DNA of 64,000 nucleotides from Desmonostoc muscorum LEGE 12446 (GTDB taxonomy: Bacteria; Cyanobacteriota; Cyanobacteriia; Cyanobacteriales; Nostocaceae), in assembly GCF_015207005.2 (NCBI RefSeq), contig NZ_JADEXS020000001.1, positions 8,269,001 through 8,333,000 on the forward strand, read 5' to 3'. This document shows, one piece after another, positions 1 through 10,300 of this stretch; position 1 is the first letter of the stretch, and every line of letters begins with the position of its first letter. Both the position numbers and the translations under genes were made by a program. Below the pieces are notes generated by a model. That model did no database searches. It was not told where the DNA came from and was given only the letters and a program-made list of their open reading frames with translations.

Positions 1-569
1 TTGACAATTTGAGCATTAGGAATGTTGATTTCAATTGCAGCATTATCTGGATTGGTTTTAATCGTCAACTTACTGCCATCAGGTATTTTAATAGCTACTG
101 GTTCTGTAAATTCTTGAATTTGCCCATCTGGGGTTAAGGCTCCGAGTTTAGTATCATTTGGCAAATAGAATCCATCACAATCCCAGTTATTTTGAGTTGA
201 CTGACCATCAGCTAGAAAATACAGACCATTGTCGTATACAGCATCTTCTTCCTCTTCCTCATTTGGTGTTTTGCCGTATACTGCAATGGTATTACCTGTT
301 TGGTTCTCGCATTGACCCCAGTTAATTCCCGTCTCCAAAGCATATTTTTGGAATGTTAACTCATCGATTTTCTTTTGAATTTCTTCTGGTGTGACACCTG
401 CAAGTTCACTTCGGTCTTTTTTTGCCTGAGTAAGTTGCTTAAGTGCTTTGGTGACCTCGACATAATCAGGATTTTTGCTAAATTTTGGTCTATCAGCAAA
501 AGAAGGTTGAGCAAAGGCTAGATTAACAAAAATCATCAAGATAATTAGCAGAGATTTCCAGATTTTCAT
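1..569 (-). CDS. Secreted hypothetical protein, C-terminus beyond window edge
   Basis: A minus-strand frame opens at the ATG at 569 and runs without a stop to the left edge, about 189 codons, so the C-terminus is missing. The N-terminus is a classic signal peptide: MKIWK, a hydrophobic core, then an AFA-type cleavage region near residue 25. The mature part is charged and includes a run of acidic residues (NEEEEEDA) near residue 107 and a predicted helical stretch at about residues 35-70. I do not recognise a family. It is probably exported to the periplasm or cell surface. The next gene leftwards is unknown; the CadD-like gene to the right is on the same strand, about 86 bases upstream. Confidence 0.7.
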   Translation of the reverse strand, partial: MKIWKSLLIILMIFVNLAFAQPSFADRPKFSKNPDYVEVTKALKQLTQAKKDRSELAGVTPEEIQKKIDELTFQKYALETGINWGQCENQTGNTIAVYGKTPNEEEEEDAVYDNGLYFLADGQSTQNNWDCDGFYLPNDTKLGALTPDGQIQEFTEPVAIKIPDGSKLTIKTNPDNAAIEINIPNAQIV

Positions 570-655
570 GATTTAACTCCTGTCGAGCAATTTGAGGTTA
601 TTCAGTAGGTAATTGATTGTGAAAACTCAGAGTTATGAATTATTACACCACTTTT

Positions 656-1366
656 TTAAATACTTAATTTTTCTTGTTGTTCGCTCGATTGCTGATTTTT
701 TAGACTCAAAATGAAGGAAAATAGATAACTAGAAACTACAGATAAAAGAGTCCAAGTAACATTTTCTGAGACAATAAACACACCCAAGCCAACTAAAATA
801 CAAGGTACAAAAGTGTTGCCGTTATCAGTTAAAAATTGAGCGATCGCAGGTAAGTAGGTTAACTTGTAAGCGGCATAACACCAGACACCCACCAGAGAAA
901 AGAATACGCCTAAAATCAGCAACAGACTTTCTAATTCCGAGTTGGCAAATAAAGGTACGTAAACGCTGATATTATCACTACCATTAGCAAAGGCGATGGC
1001 AGCTACATTACATGTTTGCGGAGATATAAAACTGCGAATTACAGAGGGACAAGAAGGCTCAGTTTCTTCTGTAACTTCGTCTGATGAATCCTCTTCGCGT
1101 TTTAGCAAACTACTCATACCAATAATTATTGGCATTAAACCAAGTAACCTAATCCAGTCCTGCGGTATAATGAGTCCACCAAAAAAACCTGGAAGGCTAG
1201 CAGCGATCAGTGCAGCAAAACCGAGATACTGGCCAGCAATAATGTGACGACTACGGAATGTTTTATTTACTTGTGAAAAAAGCAACGTCAAAATCACAAT
1301 ATCGTCAATATTCGTGGCACTGAATGCCGTAATTCCTGTGGTAATTGCAGTGACTAAACCGCTCAT
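656..1366 (-). CDS. CadD-like cadmium resistance / cation transporter
   Basis: The 236-residue product is an integral membrane protein with about five or six hydrophobic segments. It opens with the conserved start of the Cad (cadmium resistance transporter) family: a TAFSATNIDDIVIL stretch near residues 13-27, then QYLGF, and a second FANGSDNISVYVPLF motif near residues 126-140. The acidic and Asn residues in these two motifs are the family signature and are likely ion-coordinating. A charged loop near residues 90-105 separates the two halves. By family the role is export of divalent metal such as Cd2+, but the true substrate in cyanobacteria is not established. It is divergent from a LysR regulator at 1596, which may control it. 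Confidence 0.8.
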   Translation of the reverse strand: MSGLVTAITTGITAFSATNIDDIVILTLLFSQVNKTFRSRHIIAGQYLGFAALIAASLPGFFGGLIIPQDWIRLLGLMPIIIGMSSLLKREEDSSDEVTEETEPSCPSVIRSFISPQTCNVAAIAFANGSDNISVYVPLFANSELESLLLILGVFFSLVGVWCYAAYKLTYLPAIAQFLTDNGNTFVPCILVGLGVFIVSENVTWTLLSVVSSYLFSFILSLKNQQSSEQQEKLSI

Positions 1367-1391
1367 TTATCGAAGTCCTTATTTTGATGCT

Positions 1392-1471
1392 TGGTAATTG
1401 GGCATTGGGCATTGGGCATGGGGCATCAGTTTATTTACAAATGACCAATGACAAATGACAAATGACAAATA
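1392..1471. repeat. STRR heptanucleotide arrays in the cadD-like/lysR divergent promoter
   Basis: Two short arrays lie between the divergent genes: about four 7-mers of the GGGCATT/GGGCATG type at 1397-1426, then a TGACAAA/TGACCAA array at 1441-1467. They resemble the short tandemly repeated repetitive sequences known from heterocystous cyanobacteria. The remaining about 120 bases upstream of the lysR start are AT-rich and probably carry the promoters. Confidence 0.75.
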
Positions 1472-1595
1472 ACTACGTAGAAAGCTGTGATTTATACTTT
1501 AGACAAACTAAACGATAGAATCAAATGCTTTTTTTTGTCAAAATGATAAATGGAAGTGATTAAAATTTTGACACCAAGTTTTAGGGACACCATCA

Positions 1596-2603
1596 ATGGC
1601 AGGAATGACGCTTGAACAGCTAAAAATCTTTCTGGCTGTAGCGCAACACTTACACTTTACTCGGGCAGCAGAAGAACTTTATATTACACAACCTGCCGTC
1701 AGTGCAGCGATCCAGAACTTAGAACAAGAATACGGAGTTAAATTATTTCATCGAATTGGTCGTCATATTGAGATTGCTGAGGCTGGTAAGTTACTGCAAG
1801 TGGAGGCGCAGAAAATTCTCGATCAAGTCTACTTGACTGAAAGGGGATTGCGGGAATTGAATAATCTCCAACGGGGTGAATTGAAATTAGGGGCAAGTCT
1901 GACAATCGGTAATTATTGGCTACCAAGCAAGATTAGTGACTTTAAGAGCCAATACCCTGGTATCCAAATTGACTGTACCCTTGCCAACGCCGAAACGATT
2001 TGTGTAGGAACAGCAATGGGACAATTTGATTTGGGTTTAGTGGAAGGAGATGTGAAACCAGCGCTGCAAAACACTCTACAGTACGAAATCGTGGGGAGCG
2101 ATCGCTTGCAAATTGTCGTAGGTGAAAAACATCCTTGGTTTGAGCAAGGAGAAATTGAGTTAAGCCAACTGACTCAAACTCCTTGGGTGATGCGGGTGCC
2201 TGAATCTGGAACCCAGCAAAGATTTGAGGAAGCCTTGCAAAATTGGGGAATCAATCTCACTGAATTGAATGTAATTTTAGTGTTCACTAGTGGTGAGATG
2301 GCAAAAGCAGCCATTGAAAACGGCGTCGGTGCAACTGGAATTTCTGAGTTGATGGTAAAAAAAGAAATCCAGCTTGGAACTCTACGCCCAATTCGAGTTA
2401 TTGATAATAGAGAACAAGAGACTGCGATGCCTACGGGGGACTACGCCTACGTAGAAATAGTTCGACCTTTTTTCAAACTCAAGCATCGTCAGCGTTTCCA
2501 AACTGCTCTTTCCAAAGCCTTTGAACAAATTTTGTTATCCTCAATGTTAAATAATTCAGATCAACATTCAACAAAAAAGGAAAAAGGAAAAATTAAAAGT
2601 TAA
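1596..2603 (+). CDS. LysR-family transcriptional regulator
   Basis: The 335-residue protein has the standard LysR layout. A winged HTH occupies residues 4-63 (MTLEQLKIFLAVAQ, FTRAAEELYITQPAVSAAI, LFHR), followed by a linker helix and a periplasmic-binding-like effector domain from about residue 90. It is divergent from the CadD-like transporter, the usual arrangement for a LysR regulator and its target, so it may regulate that gene in response to a metal or small ligand (inference). Start: the ATG at 1596 is used; the ATG at 1605 would give a more typical MTLEQ start. Oddity: a small dispersed DNA repeat is inserted in frame near residues 277-286 (MPTGDYAYV). The tail beyond residue 315 is charged and low in complexity. 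Confidence 0.9.
   Translation: MAGMTLEQLKIFLAVAQHLHFTRAAEELYITQPAVSAAIQNLEQEYGVKLFHRIGRHIEIAEAGKLLQVEAQKILDQVYLTERGLRELNNLQRGELKLGASLTIGNYWLPSKISDFKSQYPGIQIDCTLANAETICVGTAMGQFDLGLVEGDVKPALQNTLQYEIVGSDRLQIVVGEKHPWFEQGEIELSQLTQTPWVMRVPESGTQQRFEEALQNWGINLTELNVILVFTSGEMAKAAIENGVGATGISELMVKKEIQLGTLRPIRVIDNREQETAMPTGDYAYVEIVRPFFKLKHRQRFQTALSKAFEQILLSSMLNNSDQHSTKKEKGKIKS
2424..2451. repeat. Small dispersed repeat inserted in frame in lysR
   Basis: A GCGATGCCTACGG...CTACGCCTACG sequence of about 28 bases interrupts the effector-domain coding sequence without breaking the frame. The same core (GGGCTACGCCTACGCA) recurs at 59074-59091 at the start of the WD40 gene. Confidence 0.6.
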
Positions 2604-2628
2604 TAGTCATTAGTCATTTGTCAATATC

Positions 2629-2818
2629 AGGACTTACGCACTGTACAAATTAATCATGGTATGCATTCAGGAAAATATGTCGTTTCAGGCTTTGATTAAT
2701 TATTCTTTGATGGTACATAAACCCGCGCTATGGAGGGCACAGCACTGCTGTGCCCCTACGACAGGTCTAGTTTTTCAAAAAAAACATATTTTGTATTTCG
2801 TGTCAATGCGTAAGTCCT
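2629..2818. mobile_element. MITE-like element with 12-bp perfect terminal inverted repeats
   Basis: The 190-bp element starts AGGACTTACGCA (2629-2640) and ends with the exact reverse complement (2807-2818). It has no coding capacity. Its middle carries a GGGCACAGCACTGCTGTGCCC palindrome-type repeat found elsewhere in the window. A truncated relative of its left half is present at 25104-25176, which supports a dispersed family. Confidence 0.7.
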
Positions 2819-2824
2819 AAATAT

Positions 2825-2957
2825 TAGCCCTTTCAAGGTGTTGAAATTTGGAACGAAGATTGGTTATTTCAATCTTCAAAAAGCCCAAAATGTGAGCGGA
2901 TGATTCAAGATGCTAGCACTAAAACAACGTATGTTCGTTGGTCACCTTGAAAGGCTA
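2825..2957. mobile_element. Second MITE-like inverted-repeat element
   Basis: The left end TAGCCCTTTCAAGGTG and the right end CACCTTGAAAGGCTA are inverted repeats of about 15 bp differing by one extra C. The 130-bp element lies almost directly after the previous one. Its internal GAGCGGATGATTCAAGATGCTAG resembles a sequence inside the inverted-repeat element at 29356-29534, suggesting a common family. Confidence 0.5.
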
Positions 2958-2969
2958 GTCCTAAATATT

Positions 2970-3029
2970 TCCCCACTCCCTCATCTCCCTCATCTCCCTC
3001 ATCTCCCCACTCCCCACTCCCCACTCCCC
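2970..3029. repeat. STRR array (TCCCTCA / TCCCCAC heptamers)
   Basis: About eight pyrimidine-rich 7-mers in tandem. The rest of the gap to the adaptor gene at 3223 is AT-rich and presumably carries its promoter. Confidence 0.8.
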
Positions 3030-3222
3030 TTTCCCTAAACCATTTTTCAAAAGATATCATTCACCTTTAGGTAGATTTAGATGAAATTATCAAAACAGTA
3101 TATTTAAATGGGCAAACATATAATTTGCCACAATAGCTCATGCCAAATCAGGAATTTCAATCTCAACAGATAAAATCTTGATTGAGTTTTAGTTCAATTG
3201 TTCATTAAATTCCTTATCAGCC

Positions 3223-4536
3223 ATGACATCCCCAGAGCCTCAAACTGATTTTGGAGAAAATTCTTCACAAACTTCATTTGAGCCACCTCCAAAAAAACGG
3301 CGGTGGCTTTGGTTATTTTTAGCTGCACTACTATTGTTAGGAGGCGGAGTAACTATAGTTTGGCGTTTGCTGACTCCACAAAATTCAGCAACTTCAACTG
3401 CTAATGTTCAATCTCAAGGGGTAAGAGTCAAAATATCCACAGTCCAAAGCGGCATCATTGAGGAAAGTTCAGATTTTATTGCTACTCTGGAATCTGAGCG
3501 CTCAGTTAACCTCAAGCCAGCGATTCAAGGTCAAGTCACTCAGATATTTGTCAAACCTGGAGATTCAGTAGCACAAGGAGCAGCAATTATCCAAGTAGAC
3601 TCAAGACGGCAACAAGCAGGGGTTAATGGAATTAATGCTGTGCCTCAGGCATTTTTAATCCAACTAGAAAATGCCCGCGCTACACTCAAATCTTTGGAAG
3701 CAGAACGGCCATCTTACGTTGCTAATGTGCAACTCAGCGAACAGGAATACGAAAAATATTTTAGCTTAGCTCAACAAGGAGCAGTATCTCGACAGGCTAG
3801 CAGTCAGTACGCTAACAGGCTCGCCGCCGCCAAAACTAGTCTAAATGCAATTGATTCTAAGATTCAAGCCCAACGAGCCACCATTTTAGAAGCTGAAAAA
3901 TCCTTACAGCAAACTAATGTAAATCCGAAACAACAACAACTCCAGTACGATAAAATTACCGCTCCCTTTGGTGGTACAGTTGGCGAAATCTCGGTGAAAG
4001 CGGGTGATTTGGTTAATACTTCCACACCGTTAGTTACCTTGATGCAAAATCGACCTTTAGAAGTTAAAATTTCCGTGCCTCCACAGCGAAAATCTCTATT
4101 GCGTGAGGGAATGCCAGTGGAGATTATGAACACACAAGGTCAGAAGTTAGGTAGAACTAGAGTATTTTTCATTGCACCGAATACTAGTAATGAAACACAA
4201 GGGATACTGATTAAAGCACTCTTTAATAACTCTAATGGTCAGGTACGTGCAAATCAATTGGCCAGGGCTAGAGTCATCTGGAATGAGCGCCCTGGAATTT
4301 TAATTCCAACAGCAGCGGTGACTCGCGTAGGTGGGCAAACTTTTGTGTATGTAGTTGAAACCGAAAAATCTCCCCAAGGCGTGTCTCAACAAGTAGCTCG
4401 GCAAAAGCGAGTAAAACTAGGTCAGATTAGAGGTAATAATTATCAAGTGATCGAAGGATTACAGCCAGAAGATAAAATTATTATCTCAGGACTGCTTAAT
4501 CTTACAGATGGTGTAGCGATCGCTCCAGAATTTTAG
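3223..4536 (+). CDS. HlyD/RND-type efflux periplasmic adaptor subunit
   Basis: The 437-residue protein has a proline-rich, charged cytoplasmic N-terminus (residues 1-27) and one membrane anchor (about 28-48, LWLFLAALLLLGGGVTIVW). It then follows the membrane-fusion-protein order: a barrel-sandwich/lipoyl half-motif near residues 95-125 (AIQGQVTQIFVKPGDSVAQG), a long coiled-coil hairpin (about 140-225), the second lipoyl half (about 240-270, APFGGTVGEISVKAGDLV), a beta-barrel domain and a membrane-proximal domain. Such adaptors link an inner-membrane RND or ABC pump to an outer-membrane channel. No pump gene follows in this window; the next gene is a broken reductase. It is therefore an orphan adaptor, or the pump was lost or lies elsewhere. 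Confidence 0.85.
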   Translation: MTSPEPQTDFGENSSQTSFEPPPKKRRWLWLFLAALLLLGGGVTIVWRLLTPQNSATSTANVQSQGVRVKISTVQSGIIEESSDFIATLESERSVNLKPAIQGQVTQIFVKPGDSVAQGAAIIQVDSRRQQAGVNGINAVPQAFLIQLENARATLKSLEAERPSYVANVQLSEQEYEKYFSLAQQGAVSRQASSQYANRLAAAKTSLNAIDSKIQAQRATILEAEKSLQQTNVNPKQQQLQYDKITAPFGGTVGEISVKAGDLVNTSTPLVTLMQNRPLEVKISVPPQRKSLLREGMPVEIMNTQGQKLGRTRVFFIAPNTSNETQGILIKALFNNSNGQVRANQLARARVIWNERPGILIPTAAVTRVGGQTFVYVVETEKSPQGVSQQVARQKRVKLGQIRGNNYQVIEGLQPEDKIIISGLLNLTDGVAIAPEF

Positions 4537-4686
4537 GAGAAGGGAGTTGGGGATGAGGGAGATGAGGGAGCAGGGGAGGCAGGGGAGGCAGGGGGAGAAT
4601 AAACTCCTAACTCCTAACTCTTCACTCAGTACTCTTCATGCCCCATGCCCCATACCCAATAGGCTGCTTAATCTACCAACGGAAAT
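4537..4686. repeat. Purine-rich STRR spacer downstream of the adaptor gene
   Basis: The 150-base gap holds GATGAGGGA/GGCAGGGGA-type short repeats, then CTCCTAA and CCCCATG heptamers. No gene is visible. Confidence 0.6.
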
Positions 4687-5691
<1,005 letters not shown>

Positions 5692-5741
5692 CAACAAAGA
5701 ATTCAGGAGTCTCTCACGAACAGTGATTCTGAGTCCTGAAT

Positions 5742-5772
5742 TCTGTTAGCGCAGCGGGGCGTAGCCCATTCT
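5742..5772. repeat. Small dispersed repeat (GCGCAGCGGGGCGTAGCCC type)
   Basis: A GC-rich palindromic cassette flanked by TTCTGAATT-type 7-mers lies between the small secreted gene and the dioxygenase gene. It is typical of the short palindromic repeats scattered in this window. Confidence 0.5.
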
Positions 5773-5789
5773 GAATTCTTCTTCAAAGC

Positions 5790-6533
5790 ATGGTGATGAA
5801 AAATAACAATCGCCAATTAGCTCGGATTTTCAGCCGCAGAGATGTACTTATTTTATTTAGGGCAGCTGGAACGGCAATACTTGTGGTTGGATGCATACCG
5901 AGAAAGTCGAGTGTAGCCGTTTCTGCTACATCGCCTGGGTGTGTCGTGAGTCCAGAACAGACGGAAGGCCCCTATTTCGTGGATGAAAAGCTCAACCGCT
6001 CAGACATCCGTTCCGATCCTGCGGATGGTTCGGTGAAAGCAGGGACACCACTGTATTTGACACTGCACATTTCTCAAGTTGGCAGTACTGGCTGTACACC
6101 ACTTGTAGGTGCGATCGTTGATGTTTGGCACTGTGATGCACTGGGTGTCTATTCGGATGTGACAGACTCAAGTTTTAGTACCGTCGGTCAAAAGTTCTTG
6201 CGGGGCTATCAAGTCAGCAATGTCAATGGAACTGTCGAGTTTACAACCATTTATCCCGGTTGGTATCAAGGCAGAACTGTTCATATCCACTTCAAGGTTC
6301 GCACTGATGGAACATCAGAACAGCGTTATGAGTTTACCTCACAGCTATACTTTGATGACTCAATTACCGATGAGGTGCATAGCCAGACGCCTTACGCCAG
6401 CAAGGGACAGCGCACGCAAAAGAATGCTGATGACGGCATTTTTATCGATGGTGGCGAACAAATGTTGCTCAAACTCACCAAGAATGCACAAGGTTACGCA
6501 GCAACTTTTGATGTGGGGCTGAAGATTACGTAG
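5790..6533 (+). CDS. Intradiol ring-cleavage dioxygenase-like secreted lipoprotein
   Basis: The 247-residue protein belongs to the protocatechuate 3,4-/catechol 1,2-dioxygenase superfamily. Visible motifs are EGPYFVDE (about 58-65), a VDVWHCDALGVYSD segment (about 110-123) with the first Fe-ligand Tyr, YPGWYQGRTVHIHFKV (about 155-170) with the second Tyr and two His ligands, and a C-terminal beta sandwich. The expected non-haem Fe(III) ligand set (Tyr, Tyr, His, His) is therefore intact. The N-terminus has SRRDVLILF, a Tat-like twin-arginine signal, followed by VVGC, a possible lipobox. It is thus probably exported folded and anchored. The start may be the second ATG at 5796. The natural aromatic substrate is unknown. 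Confidence 0.85.
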   Translation: MVMKNNNRQLARIFSRRDVLILFRAAGTAILVVGCIPRKSSVAVSATSPGCVVSPEQTEGPYFVDEKLNRSDIRSDPADGSVKAGTPLYLTLHISQVGSTGCTPLVGAIVDVWHCDALGVYSDVTDSSFSTVGQKFLRGYQVSNVNGTVEFTTIYPGWYQGRTVHIHFKVRTDGTSEQRYEFTSQLYFDDSITDEVHSQTPYASKGQRTQKNADDGIFIDGGEQMLLKLTKNAQGYAATFDVGLKIT

Positions 6534-6658
6534 TTTGAGTACAGTAGTTATGCTTAACGTGACAAAAATTACAAAATTGTAATTTACAAGCAGGGCGAAC
6601 TGTAATTTTCGATTAGTTCAATTAGAAATGTAAACAATCTATCTTTTAGGTGTCGATT

Positions 6659-7294
6659 ATGAATATTCGTCAAGTATTAGTTTTAACAGCGATTCCTGTT
6701 TGGTTTGGTACATTTGGTTTTATGTCAGTTAATCAAGCAAATGCTGCTAATCAATCCCAGCAAATTGCACAGGCAACAGATGTTCCCAACCAACCACCGT
6801 CAGAAAGGCAGCGTCCGCCTCGTCCTGATTTTAAAGCGGCTGCGGCGAAGTTGGGTGTCACAGAAGCTCAGTTAAAAGCAGCGTTGGGAGTACCTGCTAA
6901 TCCTCCAAGTCAAGGCGATCGCAATCAGCGTCCACCTCGTCCTGATTTGAAAGCCGCGGCGGCAAAGCTGGGTGTCACAGAACAACAATTAAAGGATGCA
7001 CTGGGAGTACCTGCTCATCCTCCTGGCCAAGGCGATCGCAATCACCGTCCACATCGTCCTGATTTTAAAGCTGCTGCGACAAAGTTGGGAGTCACCGAAG
7101 CTCAGTTAAAAGCGGCGCTGGGAGTACCTGCTAATCCTCCTAGTGAAGGCGATCGCAATCAGCGTCCACCTCGTCCTGATTTTAAAGCCGCTACGGCGAA
7201 GCTGGGTGTCACAGAACAACAGTTGATAGACGCTTTGGGTATTCCGCCTCGTCCTCAAGGCGATCGCCAAGCACCTCCTCCAGCCGATAGGTAG
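6659..7294 (+). CDS. Secreted protein with four ~40-residue repeats (KLGVTEQQLKxALG)
   Basis: A signal peptide (MNIRQVLVLTAIPVWFGTFG, NQANA) is followed by four tandem repeats of about 40 residues, each RPDFKAAAAKLGVTEAQLKA, then ALGVP and a Pro-rich linker ending GDRN. Each repeat resembles a small two-helix module followed by a disordered linker. At DNA level the units are 120 bp and very similar, and the linker codons GGCGATCGC are HIP1 sites in each unit. The ATG at 6659 is preferred over the GTG at 6650 because it aligns with the paralogous signal peptide at 5425 and has a TTAGGTG ribosome site. Function unknown; probably periplasmic. Confidence 0.75.
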   Translation: MNIRQVLVLTAIPVWFGTFGFMSVNQANAANQSQQIAQATDVPNQPPSERQRPPRPDFKAAAAKLGVTEAQLKAALGVPANPPSQGDRNQRPPRPDLKAAAAKLGVTEQQLKDALGVPAHPPGQGDRNHRPHRPDFKAAATKLGVTEAQLKAALGVPANPPSEGDRNQRPPRPDFKAATAKLGVTEQQLIDALGIPPRPQGDRQAPPPADR

Positions 7295-7308
7295 TGATTC
7301 TCAGACGG

Positions 7309-7337
7309 GTAGGGGCGCACAAGCTGTGCGCCCCTAC
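7309..7337. terminator. Hairpin between convergent genes
   Basis: A perfect 12-bp inverted repeat (GTAGGGGCGCAC / GTGCGCCCCTAC) with a 5-base loop lies between the convergent genes ending at 7294 and 7393. It is one member of a dispersed GTAGGGGC...GCCCCTAC palindrome family and could serve as a bidirectional terminator, though no strong U-tract follows. Confidence 0.5.
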
Positions 7338-7392
7338 AATTATCTGTGTTGATGTGTGGTTATTTCTTTGTCTACCTTACGCGGGAACCACT

Positions 7393-10300
7393 TTAGCCAG
7401 GTAAAGGTAACCCTGTAACCGCGATCGCACCAGCAATGACACTCGCAGCAAGGGAAGTCAATGCTGTCCCAAATATCCACCACGCTGCATTTGCAACGGT
7501 TTTCTTGGTTTCTTCGACTTGCTTTTTAGCTTCTTGTTGAATGGCTTTCAGGCGTTTTTGTGTTTCTTGTTGGATGCGTTCAGCTCGTTGGAGTACGCTA
7601 TCCCGCGCTGTTTCTATTTGGTCGATGATGCGGTTGGCGTCTGCTTCGGAAATATCCTCACGAGAACTCAAGACAGCAACTAGGGTATCACGATCGAATT
7701 GACTCAGGCGATCGCGCAAGGCTTCAAATCCTGCTTGGGGATCGTCAAAAACTTTGCCAAAGTCTTGCTTAATTCCTTCGTAGTTGAGTTCAGGACGTTC
7801 CAGAGAGTTAAGATAGTTGCGAATTCTGGCAAAAATCCCATCCAACACTGATTGCACTTTTTGTTGAATTTGTTGGAATTGTTCGACAATGGAACTACGA
7901 ACAGATTCGATTTGATCCACAATTCGGTTAGCTTCCTCTTCTGAGATATCCTCGCGTTGGGATAGCAGCGCCACGATTGTTGAACGGTCGAATTTAGAGG
8001 CGCGATCGCTTAGATTCTCAATTCCAGCGCGGGGAGAAGACAACAGCAATTGCAAATCGCGTTTGATACTTTCGGGATTGAGTTCTTCTTTGTTAGTATT
8101 CCGCAGGTAGTTTTCCAGATTACCTTCAAAATCTACAATCCTTTGAGTGGTACGCTTTGCTAAACGTCGCGGCGCTTTCAAAATATCACGAATCGCATCT
8201 TGTGCGCGATCGATTATTTGATTAACTTGCTCTTGACTCAAGTCTCCCCCTTGACTCACGAGTTTAACCAAGGTTTCTCGATCTACGTGAGAAAGGCGAT
8301 CGCGCAATGCTAATGCACCTGCTTTGGGATCGTCGAGTAATCTTTCCAAATCGCGCCTAATACCATCTGGATCGAGTTCTTCCAAATTGGTATTGCGGAG
8401 ATACTCTGCGATCGCTTTTGTAGTTTTTTCGTACTGTTCTCTCGCTTGCTGCGGTACTTGGAGAATATTATCTCGGACGGCTTCAAGTTGATCGAGGACT
8501 TGGTTAATCTGTTCTTCGCTCAAATCTTGACGCTGGCTGAGCAATTGTACCAAGGTATCGCGGTCAAATTGCGATAAACGTGAGCGCAAAAGGCTAATTC
8601 CGGCTTGCGGATCTTCTAGTAAAACTCTAAACTCCCGTTTGATACTTTCGGGATTGAGTTCTTCTTTGTTAGTATTGTGCAAATAATCTTCAACTCTTTG
8701 GCGTAATTCATCGGCTTTAGCTTTTGCTTGTTCTTGCAATTCTCTAGCACGATTCAAGATATTATCGCGGTTGCGTTCGACTTGACTAACAATATTATTA
8801 GCTTCTTCTTCGCTGATATCTTGACGTTGTTGCAGCAATTGTACAAAAGTATCGCGGTCAAATTGCCCAAAGCGGCTACTTAAATCTTCAAAGCCAGCTT
8901 GTGGATCTTCTAGCAACTTGCCAAAGTCCCGTTCAATACCTTCAGGATTAAGTTCTTCTTTACCAGTTGAACGCAGATAATTTTCGATGCGACTGCGGAA
9001 ATCTTGACCTTTTTCTCGCACTTCGGCTTGTTTGACAGTTTCTAAAACTTCCTGGCGATCGCTTTCCATTTGTTCGGCGATTTCTGTTACCCTGGCTTCG
9101 CTGATATCATCCCGTTGCTTTAGCAAGTTGACGAAATATTCTTGGTTGATTTCTTCTAACTCCCGTCTGACAGTTGTCGGGTTTGCATTCGCATCATAGA
9201 TGACTTCTTTGAATTCTTCTTTTAGGGTAATCCGGTTAAAGTGCCAAGGAAAGGAATTCAAAATATAGTCTTCTACATCTGCTTTGATTGTATTTTCCAG
9301 TGACATCGGCAATCTTGCAGTTGCTTGTTCTCTAAATTTTTGTAATTGTTCTGTAATTTGCTCGACATCGACATCTTGAACTTTCTCTTTGAGTTTTTGT
9401 AACTGAGTTGTAATTTTGTTCACGTCAATATCAGAAAGATTTACCCTATCCAACACAGCTGGTACAGCAGCACTCAAGCCATAGCGAACAGCTTGCTTGA
9501 TTACACCATTACTTTGCTTACCATTACCACCTCCAACTGTAACTAATTCCTGAAGTTTTTCACCTAACTTTTCTGAATTGAGTTCTTCCGGACTAGCAGA
9601 TTTGAGCAAATTAATTACTTGCTGTGTTGGATTTTTGCGATTCAAAGCTTGTTGCCAAGCACTTTCTAATTGGTCAACAATCCGATTGAGGTCTTCTTTA
9701 GATAAATCGGTGCGATCGCTAATTAAATCAACGAAGGTTTGGCGGTTAACATTTTGCAACAAATCGCTATTAGCAACAGATTGCAAATCTGTATCTTGAA
9801 TTAACCGATCAAATTGATTGCGAATTTCTTTGAGATCCAACTTTGGTAATTGCACAGCAGCCAAAGAACTTTGTAGCGTATTTATGATACTTTCAGGATC
9901 AAAACCTGATGTTAATTCTCGTCGAACTGCCGCTGTAACTTCTTCTGCTGTAGAAACCAATTGTTGTTTGGCTGTATTAGCACTGATACCAGTGGTTGCA
10001 GTACCGAACAACGCTTGAAAACCAGAGGTAACAGTACTAGCAATAGAACCAATTAAAGAACCTACTGCTGATGAACCAAACCAAATCATCAGTGAAAAAT
10101 AAATCGACCAGATGACTACACCGATAACTGCTCCGAGAAATGCATTTTGAACTAAGCTTAGTTTTACTGCTAGAAAAGAAGCAATAAATAATGCAATACT
10201 AGCGGTTATCAATGCCCAAAAACCGATTTTAGCTTGGACATTACGAATCTTTTTACCCACACTTTCTGACTGCTCATCATCATCTGAATCAATTTCCCAA

